A DNA stretch of 64,000 nucleotides. Origin: Lycocorax pyrrhopterus obiensis (lineage: Eukaryota; Chordata; Aves; Passeriformes; Paradisaeidae). Position numbers and translations under genes: made by a program. The notes beneath the pieces were generated by a model. It ran no database searches, was not told the origin of the DNA, and worked only from the letters and a program-made list of their open reading frames with translations. Positions within the stretch are counted from its first letter, which is position 1. The number at the start of each line of letters is the position of its first letter. Positions 55,201-64,000 of this stretch are shown here, piece by piece. Where the stretch lies: assembly GCA_014706295.1 (NCBI GenBank), contig JACSVZ010000022.1, positions 12,976,830 to 13,040,829 of the forward strand, in the 5' to 3' direction.

Positions 55201-58200
55201 CCTCATCACCCTCAGAGCTGAGAATTTCTTCCAAATATCTAATCTAAATCTACTTTCCACATGGCATAGGCATTGCATTTTGTTCCTAATTCTGTTACAG
55301 CTTGGCTGTTACTCAGCAAAAATATTTTTACATATCTGAATCTCATTAAGCTTAAAACTTTGATATAAAGAAGACCATATATGGTTAATGTGTACAACTC
55401 TTCTCTCCAGAATAAATATAAGAAAAAAAATGGATATGGATATAAGTACACTGAGATTTTGACAGTTGCATTAAATTCAAGGCTGAAAATCCTTCTCAGA
55501 GTTTTCTAGTGGTTCAGATGCATTCTTTGATATCTGTAATAATGGTAACTCTGCAGAATCAGAACACTAGATAAAGTAGATGATATTTAACTATGGGCAC
55601 TGATGTGTTTGTGGTTTTTTTCCTCTTCTCCAGGCTCCAGGAACGCCCATTATTGCACGACAGGTGACACCAACTACTATCATCAAGCAAGTGTCTCAGG
55701 CTCAGACAACAGTGCAACCCACGACAACGCTGCAGCGTCCCCCGGTTGTGCAAGTGAGTGTGCAGGGAAGTAATGCGTGCCTGAGACTGCCAGGCACACA
55801 GGAAATGCAATTGCTCAGTGCAGGGAAGAAATACCTTCTGGATTAGCCTTTCTAAAACATCTGCAGGTCTCAGTGTATATTTTGGATGTACAGGTATAAT
55901 TTTTTATAAGTATATTGTTATTATTTCATATTATACCTATACATATCTCTATTTAAAGGTATCCTGTTAGTAGTTTATATAATTACATAGCTAGCTAAAA
56001 TAAAATACCTTTATCCTTTCTGCCTTAAGAAAATGACAAGAATTCCCTTTGGATTTGGGGCTGTGGTGTTATTCCTGTGATGAATCTGCAGTCCTCTGAA
56101 TTCTGCAGCAAAATTTATGATTGCAAAGATGACTGCACTGGCAGCCTTCTCTTCCCCAAGCCCCTTTCACATGAGTCTCTGCTTTGGTCTCTGTCCTTCT
56201 GGAGACTGATAACTCAAGAATAGACTGATGTCAGTCTGGGCTTGCTTGGAATTTTTTTTTTTTTTGAGATGCTGAGAGTTTAAAACACAGTGCAAGAATG
56301 TGAAATTCTCCACATGGCTTCCAGGCAGCAGTGATACAATATGATTGCTGTCGCCTAATCTGTCTCATTGTGCTTTCTTCATCCTTTGAGTAGACAGGAT
56401 TAGAGAGTTTTAATTTAAAACATGCAGGTTTTGCTATGCATCCAGTTAACCTTTTTCCCCTCAGAGAGCCTTTCCCTGTGCCAGTGATCTTTCTAGATCT
56501 GAGAGTTAATTTACCTAACTGAGTCTCCTGAATTTGCACTGCTGTTATACAGGACAGGAAAAAAAAAATCATTCCATCTGCATATTTTGTGCTGTAATGA
56601 GCACACCATGGACTTCATTTATCCTGATTTCAAAAAAATGAGACAAATTAAATCCATGTCTCCCTTAGTTTCTCCCAAAATACCAATATAGTTAGCTTTG
56701 GCAGCAGGGGAGCCTCTTTCTTGTGTATCTTTCTATAAAGAGCAAGTTTACAAGTGATTTGTGGACATTCTGAGTGTCAGTTGTAGCCTGGTAGGAATTT
56801 GTCTCTCAGATTGCGTTGTTGTTAATAATTAGACTGTCGGAAGCCCATGAATGAGCTGTGTATGTGAGAAGATCTTGCTCGCAATGGTGACTCTTTGGAG
56901 TTGATATTCTTCCTTCAAATTGCCAATTTGTCTACAAAACTAGAAAAATGTTTTGTCCCATTGTTCATGACAAAGACCTTGATAAGACCCGAGCTTTTGT
57001 ATCAGTTGTGCGTTTTTTGGAAATTCCTCCCTTTGGAAGTGACATGTAATGAAACAGGAATTCAGCACTTGTGTTGGTTGTATTTTGAAACTCCATTGGC
57101 TGAGGTTATGTTTATGGTATTTTATTCAGTGACCAAAAATCGCGCAATTTTTAATCAACTTTTGAGATTTCCGTTTCGAATGTTTTTAGTGCCATCTGGT
57201 GGCCGTTTCCTTCCACTGCACCAGACCGCACATGAGCGATTTATTTATAGCATCTGTGAAAGGTGTTCTACTGCCCTGTGGCTCCTTTTCTGTTTGATGG
57301 CTCAGGAAAACAGGCTGTTAGTATGTTCCAAGGAAAATAATCCTGTGTTTGTATTCTCTGCAGCCTCAGATTGTTCTGGGTGGTTCTGCACAAACAACCA
57401 CGTTGGGGACAGCAACAGCTGTACAAACTGGAACTCCTCAGAGAACAGTGCAAGGGACAACAGCCACCTCCACTGCTGCCACAGTAAGATATGATAAATG
57501 TAACATCTCTTTTTGTCCGCTCACATGTGCACGTGTGCGTGGATGTGCATATATACACATACATGTAAACACAGATGGGAGTGGAGATTAGTAAAGATGC
57601 AGGAATTCTGTGTGCTGTTGATCTTGAAAAGGTAAACTTTAATAGAACCATATCATTTACAAGGTGTGGATACAGGTCACTTGAATTTTGATAAGTGTCG
57701 AAGTGTTTTTATTTCTGTGACAGTATTAAAGCACTTATTTAAAAAAAAATATTAGATGTATTTTATAGAACAGTGAATTGTTCAGCACTGTAGAGTAGAA
57801 AAAGTATGAGAAGGGATAAGCAGTTGGCACTGATTCATTCAAGCTGCATGTTTCCAGGATGGCGAAACAGGGAGAATCCATGTACTATGCACTGTGAAAC
57901 AAGAGCTTTACTATTTTTTGTCATGCTAAAACATGTATTTTCCCATACACAATATGCCGTTCTTGAAATACTTGGTGTTTCCTAACTTCATGAAGAATCA
58001 TAATTTCTTAAATTTTAAAATAAAAATGTATAATACATACATATATGTGAAGTAAAATAATAATTTCAGTCTGTCTATGTTTTAAGTGGTGAGGGGCATG
58101 TATCTATAAATACTACTCTGCAGTGATGAACTAAAGGACTTTATTTCACGGAGTATATGGTCAGATCACGTATTAAGAAGAGTTTGTTTTCCTTTTTCTG

Positions 58201-61200
58201 ACTGTTTTCCTTTTACCCTTCCATCTAAGGAAACTATGGAAAATGTGAAGAAATGCAAAAACTTTCTGTCCACATTAATAAAACTGGCATCATCTGGAAA
58301 ACAGTCCTCAGAGACTGCGGCTAACGTGAAAGAATTAGTACAGAACCTGCTGGTAAGAAAAGTTCATCAAAAGTTGTAAAATACAGCATCTGGGCAAATT
58401 CAGACTCAAAACTGGGTTTTTTCTTCAGGGGATGAAGTTTATCAAATCTGAGCTAAATCAAATTAACTTTGCCTCTTCTGAATTAAAATAGATGCATAAA
58501 TTTTCCATTAGGTTTGTAACTGAGACATTACTGCTCATATTCATGCATGAGAACGTGAGTTCAGTTGAAGTGTGAGTAATGCAAGTAGTAGCTCTTTAAA
58601 TTCTACATTTTGATAAAACAATGAATAAAAGGATGTATTATGTACTTGAGGGAAGACACTACGGCTGGTGCAATAACTGGGTGTAGGAAATCACAGGTTT
58701 TTACAAAAAAAAGATAGTGTTGCCTGGTGCTAATATAAAAGCTTGACATTTAATATTCATAGAATGAGTACTACTATTGCTTAGTGTAGTTGTTAGCAAC
58801 CTGTAAGTTAGGGTAGAACTGTGTATTCCAGATGTTATCACATAATAACCAAAGGTCTGTAGGTCTTGCTACTTGAAATTTGTAGTAAATTAGTTACTAC
58901 CATAAAGCAGTAACTAAAAATAGTGAGGGATGATAAAACCACTTACTTCCAATAAGTCTTAATTTTTTTTTTGGTGTTGAAAAGTTAATTTCTACAAGTT
59001 TGTTCATTTGGGTTTTCTGTTTTAAAGGATGGAAAAATTGAACCAGAAGACTTTACCAGTAGGCTGTACAGAGAACTTAATTCTTCACCTCAACCTTACC
59101 TTGTGCCTTTCCTGAAGGTAATTTATCTTCACTGCCCTTTCTTTATCTCTGTGCTTGTATACCAGCAGCAATGAACACAAGCACATCCTTTGCTATTATA
59201 GGTGGAATTCCAAAATGATGTTAAAGGAAGTTTTAAATGGTGCCTGGTTAGGCTTTTGCTCCCTTAAAAAACACTTTTTGTGTCTTAGTTCCTAGAGTTT
59301 GTTATTGTGATTCATTGGCACAGACAGTAATGTAACTTCTACCGTGGTGACACATCATAGCTCTTTTGAGAAATATTAAAAGTTTTCTTTCCATGACTTA
59401 AACCACAAACCTATGTATTGATTTATTACTCTCTTTTTGGTCTTACAAAGAAAACAAGGGATTCAGTGATTCAGAAAACTGTACCTTCTGGGCAGGTCTT
59501 TTGCCTGTGCTGTAAACTGGTTTGGATAAGTAGGAAATTTGTCACCTCTCAATAATAAATCACATTTGTCATAGATTTTATAGTAGTTGGACACATCTCA
59601 AAATAGTATTTATTGCAAAACATTTACCATGTGAAAATCAGTGAAGGTACTACAGCATTAAATGGGAAGAATGTAACTGCTTGGCTAATGTATGATTAAG
59701 GGATATAGTTGTAGGTGTGTGTTGACATTTCTGGGTTCTTAAATGCTTGTTCAACCTTGAGCTGTTCCTGAGGACAAAAATTGTTGCCATAAGAAAACAA
59801 CTAATTTAAGAAGCCACTAAAACACTGTGCTCTCTGTTGAGCTATTCTGAAATCTTCCCTGGTGTTCCAGTGCGACTTTTAAGCCGTAGGACGACGGTCA
59901 AGGAAGGCAGCATGGGCTTGGGTTGTTACATACGTACCAGGGGTTCCAGGTAGGCTGCATAGCCTAGATGCCCACGATATCCAAAAGGTATTGTCCCTCT
60001 GTCCTGCTTATTAAATAGGAGCAGGTTGGTATTGCTCACCCGTCACCTTTCCTCAGGTGCACACAGACTGATCCAATGGACTGAAACGCATCGCTTCTTT
60101 ACAGTTAATGTTGTGTGAGCCAGGATTAAACAACTCAACAAAACTTTCCTTTCCCCTTTTCAGAGGAGTTTACCTGCCTTGAGACAGTTAACACCAGACT
60201 CCGCAGCTTTCATTCAGCAGAGCCAGCAGCAGCAGCCGACGACGCAGGCGACGATAGCCACGATCCCGTCGGCGGCGGCCGTGCTGCTGAGCTCCTCGGT
60301 GCAGCGCACGGCGGGCAAGGCCACTGCCACTGTCACCAGTACCCTCCAGCAACCCGTCATCAGCCTCACTCAGCCCACACAAGTTGGTGTCAGTAAACAA
60401 GGGCAGTCCACGCCGCTGGTATGTGAGCCAAAGTGCAGCGTTTGTTACTGCACAGGGGTTTTTTTGATAGTACTTCTTGTATTGCTGGTTCAGCTCAATC
60501 AAAGATCTGAGGAAAAAAAAGTAAAACTTAAATTGCATCTTGATTAAAGTGCTATTAGGGTTTGTTCTTTCCACCTGATTCTCAGATTATTTACAGTTCT
60601 TTTTTTTCCTTACTATTTGCAGGTTATCCAGCAGTCTCAAAAAGCAGGGGCATTGATAAGGCCTCCACAAGTAACGTTGACACAGACACCCATGGTGGCA
60701 TTGCGGCAACCACACAGTCGTATTATGCTCACTACTCCTCAAATCCAACTGAATCAGCTTCAGACAGGTAAGAGATCAAGATACTTGTGATATGCCATAT
60801 TTGATAGCGTTACCTGAAGTGTGGTTTAGGGGTTGCTTGCCCAGAGAAGTTGTTGATACCCCATTCCTGGAAGTGTACGAAGCCAGGCTGGATGGGGCTT
60901 GGAGCAACCTGGGATAATGAAAGGTGTCAAAGGGGTTGGAACGAGATGATCTTTAAGGTCCCTTCCAACCCAAACCATTCTGTGGTTCTATGAATGTCAG
61001 TTCGTAAGTGCCCTGTTTGTACTACTGCTAAAATCTTCCACTGTGTAGTGCCATAGTGGCTGGGGGTACAGATCTATCAGGGCAGCATTGACAGTCAGAG
61101 AAATGGTTTGGGTGCTGGAATTGTGTGGGAGGGTCCTGTTTTTAGCCCGGTGAAATGCTGACAGAAGCTATTGAGGTCAAGTTTTTGTACCAGACCTGTT

Positions 61201-63677
61201 GCCATAACTACCTGTGACTGGCTTGCACATGTGAACTCTTATTGATGGAGTACAAATCCTGTCTGTCTTCTTGCAGTACCTGTGGTAAAACCAGCAGTAT
61301 TACCTGGAAACAAAGCTATTGCCACTGTTTCGACACAAGTAGCTGCTGCTCAGAAGAATAAACTGAAAGAACCTGGGGGAGGCTCTTTTAGGTGAGGAGC
61401 TGTATGTTTGTGCTTGTGCTGCTTGGGCAGCTGAGCTCAGACCTTGGTGCTGAATCTGCCTGGGGAAAGTCACAATAACCTAGAGGTGGATTTTCTGGGG
61501 GCAGGTTTACTTCTGCATTAAAGACTTAAACAAACAGCACTGGACATACTCGTGCCAGACTGGTTTTAGCATTTAGCTGGCACTAAACCTCATAAACAAC
61601 TCCTGCCCAGACAAGCAAATGGAATTCATTCCTTCGCTTCTCCCAGCTCTGCTTGAGTTACTCGCATGTACAGCCTGTCTTAATGGTGAGGGCAGATTAT
61701 GTTTGTTTTGTGGTTGTGATTTGTCTGGTCTCTTATTTCTCAAGATGTGGAAATATTACATAAGAAAGGATCTTGAAAAAACAGGAAGTACAAAATTAGT
61801 GCTCTTTGAAGTCAAAGCAGTAATTTCTCATTTACAAACAAATGAGTTGTATTTTACCATATCACAAAAGCAAATAAAATGTAAAATTAAGTATTCAGGT
61901 TTATGGTGGAATTCATTATATGCAACTGTGGTATTGTAGCAATGTGTGCAGATAAGCCCTAAATCTTATGATTATAATAAATTTTCCTTCCTTTAAGGGA
62001 TGATGATGACATTAATGATGTTGCATCAATGGCCGGAGTCAACCTGTCAGAAGAAAGTGCTCGGATATTGGCAACAAACTCTGAGCTCGTGGGCACATTA
62101 ACAAGGTCCTGTAAAGACGAAACCTTCCTTTTCCCAGCACCTTTACAAAGAAGGATATTAGAAATAGGTATGTTTTTTTATCTTGAACATTAATAAAAAC
62201 AAATTTCACTACTCTCAGGTTTAATTGAAGGCATTTTCCATAGAAATTGGTTTGAATAATTTAAAGTTGCTGGAGTCGTTACCTTCTGATATTTTCTGAT
62301 GTATTCAGATACTTGTGGGCAATCATTTGTCTTGTGAAAGTAAAATAGTGTCAAGGAATAGCAAACATAGATTTGCCTTCTGAAGTGATGGCAATTCAAC
62401 ATCAAAACTACTCAACCTGGCTGAAAGTCTGACCGTATAAATTGATAAGGTGTAACAAGCATGACACAAACAATGAAGTAAATCCAGAAGCACTTTTATC
62501 AGCTTTACTTAGTAATTTAGAATTGAGGGTGGAACAAAAAGCAATCTTGAATTCTTTGTTACACTGTAGTACATGGCATTTATTAATAGATTGTCAGTTT
62601 TGTTAAACTAATAGGAATTTTAATATGTATGTAATTTCCTGTTTAATCCTAGTCTGAGAAAAACCTGAAAGTCATATTTAGCAAAAGGCATTTAAATTTC
62701 TATGACTGAGATTATACTCGTGTTTAGCTGTATTGTAAAATGATTTTTTACAACCCATTTATGTCCTGATTATAGGTAAAAAACATGGAATAACAGAAAT
62801 CCACCCTGATGTAGTTAGTTATGTATCACATGCTACACAACAAAGGATACAAAACCTCGTGGAAAAACTATCAGAGACTGCTCAACAAAGGAATATTTCC
62901 TACAAGGTAACCATATTTAATTGCTCAAATCAAATGGCAAAATTGCGCAAATTCAGCAGGCTGTGGTGTTGACTGTAATGCAGGAGTTCAGGTGTTCTTT
63001 GTTCTGTGAAATCAGGTTGTTTATTCTCTTTGACTGATTCACCTTCCATTAAGATATTAGTACACATGGGTGACTAGAACTTTTCAGCTTGCATATACAA
63101 AATGGTTTTAAAACAAATGCAGAGAAGCTGTGCCCTCCCCTTTATTTATTATGTCAAATGTTTAGTGTGTGAGTGATTGTAGAGTCAGACAGATAAAAGC
63201 ACTGCTTTGAATTCCCAAGAGACTGCTATCTGACAGATGTGTGTTCCTAATAGATGCAAATACCTGAGCAGCGTTTAAAAAAAACCACGCAGCTCTGTGA
63301 AATATGTTTGAGAGGTTAAAGCTGTGATGATATTAGTTTAGAAGTCAAAATCTGATGATTCATGGAGTAGAACAAAATGCTTTTAAGAGTTTCTAGCTGG
63401 TTTGACTGGTGTAAATATACTCCTGCTATTTGTCTGAAAAGGACAAAGTGAACATTGGAGCTTTGAATGTATGTGTTCTTCCCCAGTACAGTACAAGTTA
63501 ACAGCTTTGTTTTTAAGGGAGTAATGAGAAACATATTTGCTGTATTTTCAGGATGATGAAAGATATGAACAAGCAAGTGACGTTCGGGCACAGCTCAAGT
63601 TCTTTGAACAACTTGATCAAATAGAAAAGCAGCGTAAAGATGAACAAGAAAGGGAAATTTTAATGCGCGCAGCAAAG
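33950..63677 (+). CDS. TAF4: TFIID subunit TAF4, 13 exons, 3' end outside window
   Basis: Core TFIID subunit in the nucleus; pairs with TAF12 through a histone fold and binds activators through its TAFH domain. Exons: 33950-34265, 36226-37314, 54710-54876, 55634-55753, 57364-57483, 58230-58352, 59028-59117, 60164-60418, 60623-60767, 61277-61391, 61998-62167, 62776-62906, 63552-63677. They join in frame to 989 codons. Order: N-terminal motif MAAGSDLLDEVFLNTEVDEK; His/Ser-rich tract; long Ser/Thr/Ala/Val-rich region (106-468); conserved NPTNIQNFQLPPG (about 457-469); glutamine-rich activator-contact region (about 470-604); TAFH/NHR1 domain (about 605-690); histone fold (about 850-950). Last conserved helix lies beyond the window. 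TAF4 rather than TAF4B: the MAAGSDLLDEVF start and the QQALAQMQAQAHAQ stretch are TAF4-specific. Confidence 0.97.
34385..35355 (+). repeat. Degenerate repeats echoing TAF4 exon 2 acceptor
   Basis: Starts near 34385, 34615, 34811, 34971, 35141 and 35303 share a pattern: pyrimidine tract, TTGTTGCTGRAGTG-like core, G-run, then GTTATTAATCAT-like and ACACC. The best copy (34831-34855) matches exon 2 positions 36241-36266 at all but one aligned base plus one single-base gap, sharing GGTGTTATTAATCAT. Spacing varies from about 150 to 230 bp. The other copies are much weaker and were judged by eye. Confidence 0.6.
35847..35865 (+). repeat. Poly(C) run, 19 bases
   Basis: Uninterrupted run of 19 C in TAF4 intron 1; length may be unreliable in sequencing data. 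Confidence 0.85.
36226..37314 (+). CDS. TAF4: TAF4 exon 2 (large Ser/Thr/Ala/Val-rich exon)
   Basis: Acceptor GTTTTGCAG|GGGCAG; 1089 bp open, phase 1 to phase 1. Encodes GAGGVQGGVINHNTRSQTSA at its start and PTNIQNFQLPPG at its end. Conserved islands inside include TVQTLNGSNVVMNSHH, LVNNGPGS and TPTGMAKGTANTV. The rest is low complexity and diverges from the alanine/proline-rich mammalian sequence I recall. Confidence 0.93.
42165..42345 (+). mobile_element. MIR3/L2-tail-like ancient repeat
   Basis: The order CAAAGCATTTTACGAACTTA, TCCTTGAAACATGCC, GGTAAATAAAGTAGTATGAA, AGTTAGAGAAGTTCTGACTT and GCCCAAGACCGTGCAGGAAT follows MIR3/L2-type consensus text (CAAAGCATTTTACA ... GACTTGCCCAAGGTCACACAG). 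Strongly diverged, so old. Confidence 0.65.
53120..53147 (+). repeat. (TGG)n microsatellite
   Basis: About nine uninterrupted TGG/GTG triplets in TAF4 intron 2, followed by TGTGTG. Confidence 0.9.
54710..54876 (+). CDS. TAF4: TAF4 exon 3
   Basis: Acceptor TTTTGCAG|GCATGG; encodes GMVLVRSENGQLLMIPQQAL, then AQMQAQAHAQSQPQ to QISTVQ. Donor CAG|GTCAGT, phase 0. Glutamine-rich activator-contact region. Confidence 0.96.
55015..55256 (-). mobile_element. CR1 LINE 3' fragment, reverse orientation
   Basis: Reading the - strand gives TTAGATTAGATATTTGGAAG, GCCCAGAGAGGTGTGGACTC, AGGCTGGACAGGGCTTGGAG and the terminal TGATTCTATGAATC, the usual avian CR1 3' end. It lies in TAF4 intron 3, antisense to the gene. 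Confidence 0.9.
55634..55753 (+). CDS. TAF4: TAF4 exon 4
   Basis: Acceptor CTCCAG|GCTCCA; encodes APGTPIIARQVTPTTIIKQV to RPPVVQ. Donor CAA|GTGAGT. 40 codons, phase 0. Confidence 0.95.
57191..57202 (-). promoter_or_regulatory. CTCF core motif match
   Basis: GCCATCTGGTGG matches the CTCF core GCCMYCTRSTGG (reverse of CCASYAGRKGGC) at all 12 positions. It sits in TAF4 intron 4, 162 bp before exon 5, in a stretch with unusual CpGs for this intron. A match of this length can arise by chance. Confidence 0.45.
57364..57483 (+). CDS. TAF4: TAF4 exon 5
   Basis: Acceptor TCTGCAG|CCTCAG; encodes PQIVLGGSAQTTTLGTATAV to TSTAAT. Donor ACA|GTAAGA. 40 codons, phase 0. Confidence 0.95.
58230..58352 (+). 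CDS. TAF4: TAF4 exon 6 (TAFH domain start)
   Basis: Acceptor TCTAAG|GAAACT; encodes ETMENVKKCKNFLSTLIKLA to ELVQNLL. Donor CTG|GTAAGA. 41 codons. First helices of the TAFH/NHR1 fold, which binds hydrophobic DPsiPsi-type activator motifs. Confidence 0.96.
59028..59117 (+). CDS. TAF4: TAF4 exon 7 (TAFH domain)
   Basis: Acceptor TTTAAAG|GATGGA; encodes DGKIEPEDFTSRLYRELNSS then PQPYLVPFLK. Donor AAG|GTAATT. 30 codons, phase 0. Confidence 0.96.
60164..60418 (+). CDS. TAF4: TAF4 exon 8
   Basis: Acceptor TTTTCAG|AGGAGT; encodes RSLPALRQLTPDSAAFIQQS, then a Gln/Ala/Thr stretch to QSTPL. Donor CTG|GTATGT. The middle (about 60235-60330) is CpG-rich compared with its surroundings. Confidence 0.95.
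60623..60767 (+). CDS. TAF4: TAF4 exon 9
   Basis: Acceptor TTTGCAG|GTTATC; encodes VIQQSQKAGALIRPPQVTLT, then PMVALRQPHSRIMLTTPQIQ to LQT plus one base. Donor ACAG|GTAAGA, phase 1. Confidence 0.95.
60829..60994 (+). mobile_element. CR1 LINE 3' fragment
   Basis: Order GGTTGCTTGCCCAGAGAAGT, AGCCAGGCTGGATGGGGCTT, GGAACGAGATGATCTTTAAG, GTCCCTTCCAACCCAAACCA and a TGGTTCTATGAA end. Same orientation as TAF4, in intron 9, about 60 bp after exon 9. Confidence 0.92.
61277..61391 (+). CDS. TAF4: TAF4 exon 10
   Basis: Acceptor CTTGCAG|TACCTG; encodes VPVVKPAVLPGNKAIATVST, then QKNKLKEPGGGSF. Donor TTAG|GTGAGG, phase 2. Confidence 0.95.
61998..62167 (+). CDS. TAF4: TAF4 exon 11 (histone fold start)
   Basis: Acceptor TTTAAG|GGATGA; encodes RDDDDINDVASMAGVNLSEE, then LVGTLTRSCKDETFLFPAPL to ILEI plus one base. 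Donor ATAG|GTATGT, phase 1. Start of the histone-fold segment that pairs with TAF12. Confidence 0.96.
62776..62906 (+). CDS. TAF4: TAF4 exon 12
   Basis: Acceptor ATTATAG|GTAAAA; encodes GKKHGITEIHPDVVSYVSHA to RNISYK. Donor AAG|GTAACC, phase 0. Continues the histone fold and the following helix. Confidence 0.96.
63552..63677 (+). CDS. TAF4: TAF4 exon 13, GC-AG donor
   Basis: Acceptor TTTTCAG|GATGAT; encodes DDERYEQASDVRAQLKFFEQ to ILMRAAK, 42 codons. The expected exon end is followed by GCAAGT, a perfect GC-type donor; no GT donor fits the known protein. The gene continues beyond 64000. Confidence 0.93.
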
Positions 63678-64000
63678 GCAAGTGCTTGGCTTTCACACAT
63701 GTTTGCAAAGTGTCATTTTTGACATCAAAACTGCAGAGTTTCTTTTCATTCTAAAACACTTGCAGTGAAGGGAAAGACTAATCTTCAAAGATGGAACTTG
63801 ATGAATGTGTTCTTAACTAGAGCTCAGTTTTGCTTTTCATTGTAAAGCATGGGAAAGAGCTTCTTTGCCACTCTCATTGCATGTTCCCAAATTAAAGGGA
63901 GTCTTGAAATTTAGTTTTTGCATTTTGCATTGGCAAAAAAAGATGAATTTTATAGCTTGGTGGTACTCTTAAATGTAATAGAGAGGTTACAGGTATTTTG

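Larger units (their letters stand above)
54877..63551 (+). other. TAF4 introns 3-12
   Basis: Introns lie at 54877-55633, 55754-57363, 57484-58229, 58353-59027, 59118-60163, 60419-60622, 60768-61276, 61392-61997, 62168-62775 and 62907-63551. All are GT-AG. Two hold CR1 fragments and one holds the CTCF-like motif; nothing else was recognised. Positions 63678-64000 are the start of intron 13. Confidence 0.8.

Overview
The window looks like avian nuclear DNA, probably from a small GC-rich chromosome. Introns are short, CpG islands mark the promoters, and the interspersed repeats are truncated CR1 LINE 3' ends plus two old MIR-type SINE remnants. The species cannot be named from the sequence; a songbird or other neoavian would fit. 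Three protein-coding genes can be followed exon by exon, every junction keeps the reading frame, and all inspected introns are GT-AG except one GC-AG.

Layout. Positions 1-1022 are a GC-rich promoter region with a repeated 13-bp motif and a CR1 insertion. PSMA7 (20S proteasome alpha4) runs on the + strand, coding exons 1023-6373, with an AATAAA at 6483. About 2 kb of spacer follows. LSM14B (an RNA-binding protein of stored and repressed mRNPs) runs on the - strand, coding exons from 19633 down to 10218, with a 3'UTR to about 8545. PSMA7 and LSM14B are therefore tail to tail. The LSM14B CpG island (about 19000-20450) has a TATA box, an NRF1 site and a palindromic E-box. Some 13 kb without recognisable genes (about 20500-33000) separate it from TAF4, which is head to head with LSM14B. 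The TAF4 CpG island spans about 33000-34300. Thirteen TAF4 coding exons lie between 33950 and 63677, and the gene runs off the right edge before its last exons.

The order PSMA7-LSM14B-TAF4 and the orientations match human 20q13.33 as I recall it, where SS18L1 lies on the other side of PSMA7. No SS18L1 coding exon was found in the window. The genes serve separate general functions (protein degradation, mRNA storage and repression, TFIID-dependent transcription) and are not an operon-like unit.

Points worth a second look: a 39-codon frame-preserving cassette exon in LSM14B; TAF4 intron 1, built of degenerate repeats that resemble the start of TAF4 exon 2 and its splice acceptor; the 13-bp repeat array split by a CR1 element in the PSMA7 promoter; a GC-AG donor in TAF4; and a full match to the CTCF core motif in a TAF4 intron. 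No CRISPR array, tRNA, rRNA or intact mobile element was seen.
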